64,000 nucleotides of DNA. It comes from Dermanyssus gallinae. Its lineage: Eukaryota > Arthropoda > Arachnida > Mesostigmata > Dermanyssidae. The position numbers and the translations under genes were made by a program. Below are positions 30,401 through 41,600 of this stretch, piece by piece (the stretch's first letter is position 1; every line of letters starts with the position of its first letter). The DNA lies in the NCBI GenBank assembly GCA_003439945.1, contig QVRM01002192.1:3460001-3524000 (forward strand), read 5' to 3'. A model generated the notes under the pieces. The model was not told the origin of the DNA, ran no database searches, and saw only the letters and a list, made by a program, of their open reading frames with translations.

Positions 30401-32326
30401 AAGCGCCTGACGCGGTTTCAGTACGGGACTAGAATCCCTCTGGGTAAAGTGATTCTGTTGTTTGCCCAACAACCCTCCACATCAATATTCTTGGGATTTC
30501 AGTCGCACCAAGTCGTGCTCGAACCCGACCAGCCTAAGTTGTGCCACAAATGCCTACGGCCTGGACACTTCGCGGAACGGTGCACGCAACAGCAGGTCTG
30601 CAGAAAATGCGGCAACCCAGGCCACCTTGCCGCAAGTTGCACAAATCAAACGCGGTGTATCAACTGCCGGGGAGCTCACCCGTTCGGGTTGCCATCCTGC
30701 CCCCGTCTGATCTATCTCAAAGAGAGAAACAGATTATTTCTCAAGGCTAGAACTCTGTAGCAGGTTCGTAACTCACCCGGCTGCTGAGATCACCAGCAGT
30801 CGGCCAAATTCCACAGCGCAATCAGGCACCGCGCCGCAACATCCAGGAAAGCCACCTACCTACGCCAACGGCGTCCGCGGTATTTCACAGTCGCCCGAGG
30901 AATCTGACCCGCAGCTGCTAATGCCGGCACCGAGGCCACTCCCCGCCAAGAAGCCTAAGAAACGCTCGAGAAGATCCTACACAAACAAGGGGACGCTCGC
31001 CTCACGGCGCCGATTAACCCGTGCCGCGGTACGTCGAGCACCTAGACCCGCACGGCCTATTCTCGCCACGGCGGATACTGTAACACAATTGTCGCAAGTC
31101 GTATCAGGGGCGGTTCCGACCTGTTGGGTCAGCTTAAGGCTTTAGTTGTGGTTTTAGAACCCCTCCTGCAGTTACTGCCAATGTTGAAGAGCCTTAAACA
31201 TATAATGCAATAATGACGGAACAGGACGCCAGTAATATAGCCAGTGGCGGGCCAGGGTCATCGACTCACTCACAGCGAATAACTCGCCCACTATGGAATG
31301 AACAATACACAAGAAGAGGGCTCACGAGATATATAGCAGCCAAACACCCATCGGCCTCTTCGAACATATATACACCTACGCCCACACTAATCGACAACAA
31401 CACACAGCAACCCGCCCGCATCATCGAAGATATTCAAGGTGCAGCCAATAATTTAAGACTCGTAAGAATCGTCCCAAAACCGGTAAGGAAGCAGGTGGCG
31501 GAGGCCCTGGCAAACGTCCTCTTGAGGGTCACAGCCGATAACAACGACGATGCATGGTGCGGTCTTCTCGTTTGCGCCAGTGGCTTTCCGCCGTCCTTCT
31601 ACCCGCAACGACACCCAATCACTCTCGGTTATAATCCGCCATAATCTACGTGAATTCTCCAACGGAGTGCGCCTATCCGAGATCACAACTCCGGTCCCCA
31701 CACAACATCGTACTTTTACGAATAATCGCGTTCGCCAGACCGTTCTCAAGCTAACCGAGGGCGACGTATCTGGAGCCGCCAGGCTGATCGGATCGTCAGA
31801 AGTCCTGGCTCCCAGCACGGATCACCTGGCAGCCCTTTGAGAAAAACACCCTTCAGCCCCAGCAGTCCTAAACTGGCCAGTCCCTCCCAGCCTTTCACTT
31901 CCTTGTACCACATCAGGGGAATAAGTTGTGGCCGCGGTCAAGAGTTTTTCAAAGAGTTCCGCCGGGGGTCTTAACTTTATACTTATATAACTTTAACCCC
32001 GACTGCTAATGGATTTACTATCTCCGACTCTGGGGGATAAAGCCGGTCGGCTGGCGGAAGCACTGACAAAAGTCGTCGACTTACTTCTGTGGGGCGCCCC
32101 TCCATCGCAACTGCTGCCTATAATCTTTAGAGCGAGGCTTTTTGCCTTACAGAAGAAGGACGGGTCAGTGAGGCCGATTGCCTGTTCCTCCACCTTACGC
32201 AGGCTAGCCGCAAAGATTGCATGTAATCGGACCAGAGTTAGGATTGGCGAGGAGACGGGCCCTAACCAGCTTGGCTTTGCCATACCAGCCGGGGCTGGTC
32301 GGCCACGGGGCTGCAACAGGGTGACT
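30385..32326 (+). pseudogene. RLE-type LINE copy C: gag-like ORF1 and start of RT
   Basis: ORF1 (about 30385-31213) begins with RRM-like RIPLGKVILLFA. Zinc knuckles CHKCLRPGHFAERC, CRKCGNPGHLAASC and CINCRGAHPFGLPSC follow, then a basic region and a hydrophobic helix; it is frame-shifted at least twice. The last ORF1 codons run into ORF2 at TAATG (31211-31215). ORF2 parts are 31213-31644, 31550-31840 with LTEGDVSGAARLIGS, and 32009-32329 with LFALQKKDGSVRPIACSSTL and QLGFAIPAG. An internal deletion then leads to GLQQGD, and the copy ends abruptly near 32326. It lies in plus orientation inside the mariner relic. Confidence 0.8.
31211..31215 (+). promoter_or_regulatory. TAATG stop-start overlap between ORF1 and ORF2
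   Basis: The ORF1 codons ATG CAA TAA run directly into ORF2, whose ATG shares one base with the stop. It is homologous in position to the ATGA of copy A. UAAUG is the pentamer described for coupled ORF2 translation in the SART1 LINE. Confidence 0.75.
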
Positions 32327-32354
32327 TGAAGATCACCTTAACGTGATCTTCAAG
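32325..32354. repeat. Perfect inverted repeat at a junction
   Basis: Twelve-base arms (CTTGAAGATCAC and its complement) around a 6-base loop. It lies exactly where RLE copy C ends and mariner sequence resumes, so it may mark a fold-back repair event. Confidence 0.85.
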
Positions 32355-32600
32355 AATCGGTAAATTTGCCGAGGCGGGCCGATTGCTTACACATCTCAAT
32401 CGCCCGATTTAACACGTCTCGATTTTTTTTGGCATCACTCAAGGCTCTCGTCTTTAAGGCCCTGGTCGAGTCCCGTGAAGAGTTGGCTGCGGAGACCGTT
32501 CGAGCATTGCCTGGTGTATTCCAAGACGTCCAGCAAATCTCTGCGAACGCTACTGAATCTGCAAATTGGTTCGCTGAGGTAAAATAATAAATAGTTGTGT
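32345..32600 (+). pseudogene. Mariner-like transposase relic, right part
   Basis: After RLE copy C, SQSPDLTRLDFF (third catalytic block) appears, then a shifted frame with LVESREELAAETVRALPGVF, matching the DUF4817 mariner C-terminus. Together with 30001-30400 it forms one interrupted gene, broken also by stops and frameshifts. Confidence 0.75.
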
Positions 32601-33966
32601 GTGCTTCTAGAGCTAAGGCGAGTGATTCATCTGTTAGAGTAAGCCGCTATGCATGCACTCAATCTCTACATGCCCGCGGAATCTTAAACACTCCGCAATC
32701 ACAGCTCGCGTGGCCATATATTTGATACCAAAATGATCGTCATGTGCATTTGTCCTGAATGCACATGAATTATCCTGAATGTGTTAGTTTAGGGGGTAGC
32801 GTTAAAGCCACTAAAGAACCTTGGTTTTGCGATTTCTCTTTTAAACAACCATGTCACATCTTCTGGCCGGCGTATACAGGTATTTTCTTCAGACACAAAC
32901 GACGATGTGCTTAGTGTCTGTATAGGCGGACTCGTTGCTTCGCAATTGCACATTTTGCACTCTAATGTCGGGCAACAACACTAGTGTCACGGATTTTAGT
33001 AATATCACTCTCGCTCCAAAACAATACTGTTGTCCCAACACGGCTAGAAATTAAAATCTCATGCACTCCCTATTGTCAGCAGTATACACAATCTAAGTGT
33101 ACTAGTCACAGTTGATCTCACTTGCAGTAATCATACTATACGCGATTCCGAAACATCCTTGCTACGCTGATTGAGCTTTTCACTTCCCACGCTCATTGAG
33201 CTTTAGTTCCCACACTACACATCTTGTCAGAAACTACCCACAAAAATGACTAAAAGGGCTCTAAAAATACGCCTTATCATCGGCGTCAAAACATCTTTGC
33301 ATCGGCTTAAATAAAAGCCTACATCATCAACCACGTTTTTGAAAATGAGATTTAACAACGTCAAAAGTGTCTCTCTATCGTTCTAAGAAACCTTGTCTCG
33401 CTCACAAAGTAAATAAATAATGATTTGAGTCAGGCACATGGCAAAATGTATGTATAAAATGTGACTAGTTTCATCTTTACTGATCCACTGAAATACGTTT
33501 TTTAAGACTATTAAGTTTAAATATTTTAAGACAGATGTTAGTTGAGCTTTAATAAAAGCTAACCTATGATACTCAGATGGTCGGTATCACTTCATATATG
33601 GCCATTCCGTGGGTTAAGTAAAAAGCAATATGAAGTTCCCTTGCTACTTCTAGACTGGTCTGCACAAGTATGGGCAGCGGTGTTTTAATATCATAGTAAC
33701 AATCAGTATCTTAAAAAGCTTAACAATTAATCGCGTTATTGTCTGGCTCAAAGCCATTGACAAGACTCTGCACGATCTCATAATTCACTGCTTCAGCCAA
33801 ATTATCATGCAAGTGTCTCAGGTTAGCCACGGGGGATCCATGTGCTGTTGAATTTTCCGCCAAATCCTTTCAATGGATATACAACGCGGTCCCGCTACGG
33901 CAGCGCTTGGCGGTCGACCAGGTCTGGACGTAGGGCTGATGTAGTTTGTCATCATGTTATCATGTC

Positions 33967-33967
<1 letters not shown>
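32601..33967. other. No gene recognised
   Basis: About 1.4 kb of AT-rich sequence without recognisable coding motifs, tandem repeats or RNA genes. Confidence 0.4.

Positions 33968-34039
<72 letters not shown>
33968..34039. repeat. TA microsatellite
   Basis: About 70 bp of alternating AT. The adjoining TATTGTTTATGCGC begins a sequence shared with 37670 and 42881. Confidence 0.95.
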
Positions 34040-34042
<3 letters not shown>

Positions 34043-34330
34043 TATGCGCGAACCTCTCGTAGCTATAGTATATGTACTCCTTTGCTTTGTATGATTTTTT
34101 ATCAATTGAATTTTAATTATCGTCAAATAAAAAACGCATGTGTATAGTTTATTTTTCAAAAGTTAAAATTCACCACCAAAAAAATCTGAGATAAAAAACA
34201 TGCTGCTGTTCATTAACATTGCCGGTGCAATTATAACTATTGCACGGCTTCTGCAAATCCTTTTTATTGCATGGCTATATTAAATTCTTGATGTCTTGTT
34301 AATCTAATTTGTGCGTGTGTGTGAGGGGTG
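34040..34330. repeat. Anonymous dispersed repeat, copy 1
   Basis: It shares a colinear pattern with 37670-37960 and 42881-43172: TATGCGC, a Thr-rich AT stretch with TATAGTTT, then TTGCATGGCTATATTAAATT against TTGCGTGTCTACATTAAATT. No coding motif is seen; it may be a non-autonomous element. Confidence 0.6.
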
Positions 34331-34734
34331 CAGGTTGTTGTTGATGTCAGGAAACGGCTAGTTATCACCATCGGCCTTCTGCTTGTTGTCCCACAGGATA
34401 TGAAGGTATATCCTAGAAACTCGACCGCGAAAGTGGCTGTTGTTGCTACGCTCGATGTTGCTGTCATTTCTGTGATTGTAGTTATAGCATCGGCATACGT
34501 GCAACGAATGCGTCGGAGCGTTTGCACATGCTTCCATAGATGTTTGGCTTTGGTTGCTTGCTTCTCTGTTCGTGTCAACATTGCTGCTGAGTGAGCGTAC
34601 GTCACTCGCACTGTGTCCATAGAAACTAGCAACTGAGGATACCAACGGATATAAAGCCAGTCGCCTGTTTGCATATCGATTATTGCGGATAACCGCAAAA
34701 GTGCTAGCAACTTAATGTTGAATAAATAATTTTG

Positions 34735-34736
<2 letters not shown>
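34331..34736. other. No gene recognised
   Basis: A 148-codon minus-strand frame overlaps this stretch, but it is Thr-rich with no recognisable domain and I do not call it a gene. Confidence 0.4.

Positions 34737-34768
<32 letters not shown>
34737..34768. repeat. TA microsatellite
   Basis: About 30 bp of alternating TA, 12 bp upstream of the truncated LTR. Confidence 0.9.
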
Positions 34769-34771
<3 letters not shown>

Positions 34772-34780
34772 TACATATAT

Positions 34781-35505
34781 TGTGACGAAGCTAGTCCAGG
34801 CCCACGCACTACACTGTATACGCATCATGGCGCAATTCAAATAAGTCCTAATCGACCACGTCCAACGGCCACAGCGTCCCCGCTAACTGGATTCAAATCT
34901 GCCCTAACCGACCACGTCCAACGACTGCAGCATCCGCGCCAAAACCTCAGCGTACCCAACGTTTACCGACCGATACATGTCTCATCCAGCGAGCAGAGAA
35001 CAGCCACAGCCATTCGTGCCAAAACCCCAACGTCCTCCGCCGTCCAATCGATCATCGGCCGACACCGGGAGAGGCTCGACCTATGATCGGCAATCTAAGT
35101 CAAACCGTAACTTAACCTGTACTCCAATACGAAACAAACACAAACCGCCGTAAATTTCAACCGATTTGAAAACGGGTTCTGACACTCATTGGGGTGTCAG
35201 CGTCGAGCCCGATGGCATAGTGCATTCGTCTGTGCCTCGCAACCGGAGGAGACACATATGTGCGCGGGTTCGAGCCCCACCGTTGCACATGTGTATTTAT
35301 GGGGGTCCGTCTATGAAGCAATGCAATCAAGCAGTCCCGTGGACGTTAATTCTTGACTGAGGGTCAGCCCGAAAACTTTGGGGTGTCAGCACGCCGCGGT
35401 GTCTCGTAAACCAATAAATAGACCAAGTACCATGGCTTAATAACTATTCGTTGCTCGGATGTGCTTTGCATTAAACATTATGCTGCGTGTCGTCATTCAT
35501 TCTGC
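34781..35505 (+). repeat. Gypsy-like LTR, 3'-truncated, with SINE-like insert
   Basis: It starts TGTGACGAAG. Colinear similarity with the LTRs at 37002 and 42214 runs through the CCACGTCCAACGGCCACAGC repeats, CATCGGCCGACACCGGGAGAG, GGGGTGTCAGCACGCCGCGG and CAATAAATAGACCAAG. Similarity stops near 35505, where the other LTRs continue for about 90 bp more. It is diverged from the other LTRs, so it is an older copy or a subfamily. Confidence 0.7.
35201..35377 (+). mobile_element. tRNA-derived SINE-like insertion
   Basis: 177 bp inserted within the LTR and flanked by a perfect 12-bp duplication, TTGGGGTGTCAG, at 35189-35200 and 35378-35389. The related LTRs at 37002 and 42214 show the uninterrupted site. 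The start has a pol III A-box-like TGGCATAGTGC and, 54 bp on, a B-box-like GGTTCGAGCCC. Together these indicate a tRNA-related SINE mobilised by LINE machinery. I did not identify the parent tRNA; the anticodon region is not convincing as a functional tRNA. Confidence 0.85.
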
Positions 35506-36126
35506 TTGGTGACCTCCGTGACGTAGACTTAAAAGCCAGCATGAATGTATGTCGCATGAAATACTACCAATTGTAAGTTACTGATTCCCCGTCGTCGCAA
35601 CACACTTGACCCTAAGCGATATGATGTGTCTAAATAAAATAAAGGCTTGCTATAATAAACGGATATTGGGCCAACGAACGCGTCAGCAACACTCGCAATG
35701 GAGCTGTGTAGAGAACAAACATTAACAGAAGAGTTGAACAAGCTACCCGTCAGTCCACAAGTGTTAGACATCTAGAGAGATTTTCGAGAGACTAAAAACA
35801 TGCAATTTGTTATGGACAATTATACTAAAAGACCAGCTTTCGCCTCCCAGAGATGGAAAGGAGCATCACAAAATAATAGTACAACCATTTGTCGAACCAC
35901 GTGGCATGTGTACCACAATTATATTTGCATGAAACCTAACTCTTTCTTTATTGAAGAGTGTGTGTATAGTTTTTGTGGATAATGTGACATCGGGCGCTAC
36001 CACATACTCGAATGTACTGGAATTGAAGAGGAGTCCGCTACCTCACGAGTGAAATATGTACTGTCCGTTTATTTGTACCTAATCTACCAATTCATGGAGA
36101 AATAAAAGCTTAATTGATTGATTGAG
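35506..36126 (+). pseudogene. LINE 3'-end fragment with TTGA tail
   Basis: The segment ends in GAAATAAAAGCTTAATTGATTGATTGA, a polyadenylation-like signal followed by a short tandem tail typical of CR1/L2-type LINEs. Upstream a decayed frame has CDIGRYHILECTG, resembling a C-terminal HxxC-type motif. It is probably inserted in, or joined to, the Gypsy-like element, since Gypsy-like sequence resumes afterwards. The family is not assigned. Confidence 0.45.
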
Positions 36127-37001
36127 CAATCGCTTGCATCACTGAAATGCTTCGGACTGTACACCATCGTGAAAATGACTAGCCCGACGACGGTAAAAGT
36201 GGAACCGACCGAGACAGCCAACACCCCGACGAACCCGGCAAATAGTCCACGTATTCAGAATCAAGCCGTTCATTCCGACCGACGACCGAAACCACCCGAG
36301 TGCTCCATATGGCGATAGAGACCGCCGAAGCAACTACCACATACGCAAAATAACGGCCTCTACTATGTAACGCTCACCATCACCGACGCCCCTGACCACG
36401 GTCATCGAAGCCGACGACGATCCCCAACAACGGCCATCAAAGCCGATTACGACCTCTGACTACGGCCACCAACGTCGATTACGCTCCCCGACCACGACAC
36501 CGTCTATGCGCGACGAGATCCGACAAGCGATCAACTCCGACCCACCCGGCCACGAAGGACAGAGCTCAAGACATAGTATCATCGTACACCCTTGCCCGGT
36601 TTAAAAGCGTACAGTTCGCCCGGGTAAGTTGCGCAGAAATAGGCACAATTGAACCATTCGTCCGCCCGGCGCCATTTCCTTGTGAAAGTATCCAGGACAT
36701 CGCCTGGAGGAATGTAAAGACTGAAAACGAGAGTTTCCACCACGCGGGAGTGCACGCTCATGCGACTCTGCTCCAAACCACTATTTCACCCGCGCGATAG
36801 ATGTATCAAGTGACAGCGAGCCTGCATTCAACCCAAGCTGTCCGAGACATCGGACGACAGCGACCTTCCGGCAATCAACAACATGTGTGAATTGCTGACC
36901 TTTACAGACCAATCGCCAACCTCAACAAACCGACCTGTCCACTAACACGCGTGTCCATTGTTGGCTCGGGACGAGCCAATTCGGAGGGGGGGGGGGGGCA
37001 G
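36127..37001 (+). pseudogene. Gypsy-like internal remnant and polypurine tract
   Basis: 36118-36318 encodes a Pro/Thr-rich N-terminus (MTSPTTVKVEPTETA) that could be a gag start, ending in a stop. Then come decayed Pro/Asp-rich repeats (36380-36500) without a recognisable domain. It ends in GGAGG followed by a G run and CA, immediately before the LTR at 37002, as expected for a plus-strand primer. Protease, RT and integrase are absent. Assignment to Gypsy rests on layout only. Confidence 0.45.
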
Positions 37002-37655
37002 TGTGAAAAAGTTAGTTCAACAACACACTACGCCTTATACGCAACAGGGCGCACTTCAAATAAGTCATAATCGACCACGTCCAACGGCCACAGCGTCCCC
37101 GCTAACTGGATTCAAATCTACCTTTACCGGCTACGTCCAACGGCTACAGCGTCCCCGCCAACTGGAAACAAATCTACCTTAACCGACTACGTCCAACGAC
37201 TGCAGCATCCGCGCTAATAGCTCGGCGTACCCAACGTTCACCGACCAATACATGTCTCAATCAGCCAGCAAAAGAACAGCCTCAGCCTTTCGCACCGAAA
37301 CCCCAAATTCCTCCGCCGTCCAAACGATCATCGGCCGACACCGGGAGAGAGTCGACCTATGATCGGCAATCCAAGTCAAACCTTGACTTAACCTGTACTC
37401 CTATACGAAACAAACATAAACCGCTGGAAATTTGGAATCTGAGAGCAGGTTTTGACACCCTTTGGGGTGTCAGCACGCCGCGGTCCTTCGTGAATCAATA
37501 AATAGACCAAGCAGCATGGCTTAATAACCACCCGTTGCTCGGCCGTGCTTTGCATTAGACGTTATGCTACGTGTCGTCATTTATTGTTCCTGAGTCCCTC
37601 GGGCTGCAGTACCCGTCCGGCTGAGTCTACATCCCCCAGCTGACATAGCGTAACA
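37002..37655 (+). repeat. Gypsy-like LTR, duplication copy 1
   Basis: It begins TGTGAAAAAGTTAG after the poly-G polypurine tract and ends GCGTAACA. It contains two ACGTCCAACGGC-type internal repeats, an AATAAA near 37496, and the empty SINE site around 37455-37475. Confidence 0.7.
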
Positions 37656-37669
37656 CAGCAACGTTACAA

Positions 37670-37960
37670 TAATATTGCCTATGCGCAACTTTTGTGCCTG
37701 TATCTTTTTGCTACGATTCCTAATCAGTTGTATTTAATTAATTGTCAATTTAAAAATACATGTATGTATAGTTTTTTTCTGCAGTAGTTATTGTTAAAGG
37801 GCAAAAGTGATTCGGAAAAAATAACCTCCTGCTATCTTGAGACACTGTCACAGAAATTATAATTATTACATAGCTTCTGAGAATATTTTTCATTGCGTGT
37901 CTACATTAAATTTCTGGTGTCTGCTTTACTTAATTGGTGCCCAGTTTTAGAGTTCGCCAA
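37670..37960. repeat. Anonymous dispersed repeat, copy 2
   Basis: Similar to 34040-34330. It directly follows the LTR end at 37655. Confidence 0.6.
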
Positions 37961-38689
37961 ACGTTAATACACACATGCTTCACTTATTTTTACTGGCAGC
38001 GTTGTGGCTCGTTGTTTCCTTGCGACCAGCACTACTGCTGATTGCAGAGATAAACACATAGGCACTTACATGTTAGCAATGACAAATTTATTAGTCGGCA
38101 CCCAGAAGTGGGTCCTAGCGTAGTCAGAAAAAGACCAGCCAAACGCCACAAGGGCAAAGACCGTTACATACCGTTTTCACATGCCCTGCCACATTTTCAT
38201 TTGGAGAAAGCCTGTTTCTAAAAGTGACTGCCGAGGCAACACGTGTCTCGAGGCACTGTCAGCTGCTGGCGTGGAGGATCCACCTCAGAGCAAAGAACTT
38301 TAATTTTATACGTTTAAGCAAAATTAGATTTCCATGACCATAAACACGGCGGAAAACTAGGTGAGACAGTCGCATCATTGCAGGGCAACCTTTCTAAGGG
38401 AGACGCGACTGCACTCCGCTGCTTTTTCACACGCATTTAACATATGTTGAACTTATATATACACCGTTTTCCCCTATCTTCCACCCCAACTTCGTTATAT
38501 AGCCCCTTTGCGCTATTGTATTCACATACATACAAAAATCACCGAAGACAACGGACAGCCTTGCCTGATCTTTGTTTTGTAGGAGAGTGAAAGCTTTTAC
38601 GCACGCTACGAGTACGAGGTATTCCCCCTCTCGAGCCGTATGCGACACGACCCTAGCGGTTGGATGACCAAGATATATTTACACACCCT
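37961..38689. other. No gene recognised
   Basis: It holds a 73-codon minus-strand frame (38427-38648) without recognisable motifs. That frame is preserved in both duplication copies only because the whole segment was duplicated. The remainder is anonymous. Confidence 0.4.
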
Positions 38690-41600
38690 TTAGCAGGGGG
38701 GCTTTATTACAACCACAGATGAATGCTCCATTACAAGAAAACAACCTCGCCAAAACCGGCGGCTTACGAGGAAGGTTGAGTATGGTTATACCTATAAGCT
38801 AGACGCCATGCAAACATCCTGTTAACAATCGTTTTCTTTGCAACAGTTATTGACTGGATATTTAGCCCGGCGCGGTTCCTTGTTGTGGCAATATGGAAGA
38901 ACTTCGCCGCTCTCTCAGGTTGCTTACATATCCGAGTAAACGTGGATTTGTCAATTCTTTCTAACATGGATGCAATATCTTCACATTTTACGTCATTCCC
39001 ATTAATGTTGCAGCGAGACGCAACATGCCTGACAAATTTCTTGTGAAGTTTAGTAAGCGTGTTATTGTCACGGAAATAGCCGAGATTCCACACCGGCGAG
39101 GCATACAGTAGGACCGGCAGAGCATATTGCTTATACAACTTTATGTACAGGGAGGGGTTTTTTAGCACAAAACAACGAAATAGCCAGTTCAGTCTCCGTG
39201 TGGCCAGGGCTGCCATTTCTAAAACGTGGGGAGTATAGCTAAGAGTAGTTTGTCACTATGCCTAAATCTTTAATAGACGTCTTAGCCATTAGCACCTCCA
39301 AGCCCAACGTGTATCTGTGTACAGGATTATTGTGGCCAAAGTGTAAAACGGCACACTTATTTACAGATAGCTTAAGATCTAGCCCCTTACACCACTCTAT
39401 GAAAGCATCAAGTGTATTTTGAAGAAATCCGGCATTTCTATCATTATCTACAGCTATATACATTTTTACATCCTCAGCATATATTTTTGTTTGCACTGGC
39501 TGGGGCACTATATATTTCAAGGAGTCAGTATACAGTATGTACATTAGTAGACATAGTATAGTGCCCTGAAGGCAACCCGACGTCACCTCAGCAGTGGAGG
39601 ATAGGCAATCATTTACTCTGACTCTAAAAGACCTATCGGTGAGGAAGGCCTTTATCCAGTTAATAATACGACTTCCAACTCCGCGGCAGAATGTTAAGCA
39701 GCTTTGAGTGCGTTGTAGTTTGGAAGGCGGACTTGAAGTCAAAGTAGACGCAGTCAAATGGTTTTCCCTCGTTAACCATAAGAGACCAGTCATTTTGTGT
39801 CTAAAGCAGCTGCAGGACCGTGGAGTGGGTGGGACGGTACGCAAATTGTTCCTTGGGGATCAGACCCTGTGCATTAGCATTGCTGTAGATCGCTTCAGTG
39901 ATGATTTTCTCGAACAGTTTACAGGGTACTGATGTGAGCGAGACCGGCCTCTAACAGGCTTATTCCCTGTCTCAGGCGCAAACCACGGCTGACAAGGCTA
40001 GACTACGAGCTTGCTTCGATCCGATGAGTGGCAAACCACCCACGACACTATGCAATAAACGACGTCGTCTGTCGTGCACTGCATAGTGCACAGGTGCCGG
40101 CTGTGAAAGAGCCACTAGGCCTCAGCGCCAATAGTGGGTTACGACCGGACGGCAAAACCCTAATCTCTTGGGAAAGAGGTCGTCTACTTATATGGGACGT
40201 TACCGTGTCGTGTACATTGGCCAGGAGCTACGTCGCTCAAACAAGCCAGAAAGCTGGTGATTCTGCTTGTCTTGCGGAGGACCGCAAGTTAGCGAAATAC
40301 AGAGAACTCAATCCGCAGTTTATCGTCCAGCCAATTGCCATAGAAACTTACGGACCCATGGGTGAAGAAACATCAAAATTTTTCACGGTGCTTGGAAAAA
40401 GACTGAACGCAGTCACGAGGGATCCTTGTTCTGGAGAGTTCCTACTGCAGCGAGTATGGATCGAGCTTCAGCGGGGAAACGCGGCGTCAGTCGAAGGGTC
40501 CCTTCCCTCCGCCGAAGGGTTCCCTGAGATCCCGTAGGAATAGAGATGTTCCTAATACTATGTTGATTAAATTAGACCGGCCTCTTGTTGTTCGGATCGC
40601 TTTGTCCCCATGTTTTCGTACAGGGCAGACAAGAGCGCAACGAAAAAGACTCAATACAGATCTCTCCTCAAGGGATCGACAAAATATCATTGCGAGTGGA
40701 ACAAATACCTCAAAAGCGCACTTTTTATATGCAAATGCAGGGATTCCTTCAGGGGTAGCACTGCGTTTGTTGGCCAGCCCCTGAAGATGCATAGCAAGGT
40801 TTTCAGGCGATCGGTCAACGTCATTCACAACAATCAAATTGTCAGACGTTGGCACAGGAATAGCAGAGTGGGAGTTCCGCTCATCCAGTTAATCGTGTGA
40901 AGGTTAGGTTGCAGCAAAAACATTTTTAAGAATTTCAGCTTTTTCAAAGTTGTTTGTTGCATAGGAGCCATTGGGTCGCTTTATAGTGGCTAGGCTATCC
41001 TTAGTTTTCATACGCTTCTGCACGTGCTTGAGGATCGCGATAGGAGTTGTCGACAGGGCAACACAACACTCTTCCAGAATCCGTTGCCTATGAAGTATCC
41101 GTTTTAGCTTCTTTTGTAGAGCAGCACCGTTCTCTAGAGTTGCGCTATTTAGTAGGCGGGTTACCCGCTGAATGCCACTGTTTAACTTTCCAGCGGAATC
41201 GATGATCTTTTCCAGTACGAAAATCTCAAGCAGGAAGAACATGTAATTCACAAATTTGTTGTACATTTCATCTACGTCGGTGCATGACACAAAACGAGGT
41301 TCCAGTCGGTTGTCATCAGATTACAAATCATCCCGTCGTAGACGCCTTTGCCATAGTCCCAACAATAGTGACGGGTATCAGGGATGTTTGAGCGACAATA
41401 TATTGTGAATGTCAACATTTTATAATCTGTGGCCATCGGTGAGGTCAACACGCCCACCTTCTCAACAGAATCATCGTTTGTCAGAACAACGTCCAGCATG
41501 TTACGCCTCCAAGAAGGAGTACTGACTAGTTGTTGGAGCCCAGAGTCACAACAGAACTGAACTAGTATTTCCTCCGTCGAGATTCTGCCATCAGCAATCA

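Noticed and set aside
34264..34710. 148-codon minus-strand frame as a gene
   Set aside because: Thr-rich composition, no motif, and no homologue among the other repeats in the window.
35206..35285. Possible functional tRNA gene
   Set aside because: A-box- and B-box-like motifs are present, but no convincing cloverleaf or anticodon loop forms (no T before a plausible anticodon). The segment is part of a 177-bp insert with a target duplication, so a SINE is the better reading.
36579..36776. Frames sharing MEQSRMSVHSRVV at 36579 and 41790
   Set aside because: They share sequence only because the duplication begins at 36701 and recurs at 41912; the upstream halves differ.
36985..37000. Poly-G run as a G-quadruplex or assembly error of special interest
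   Set aside because: It sits exactly where an LTR element polypurine tract is expected, and the one-base length difference between copies is ordinary.
38427..38648. Identical 73-codon frame in both duplication copies (also 43639-43860)
   Set aside because: Conservation is explained by the recent tandem duplication. There is no recognised domain.
40028..40537. Domesticated nuclease gene
   Set aside because: The open frame is a fragment of the RLE LINE without a start context or introns. Differences between its two copies are mostly non-synonymous.
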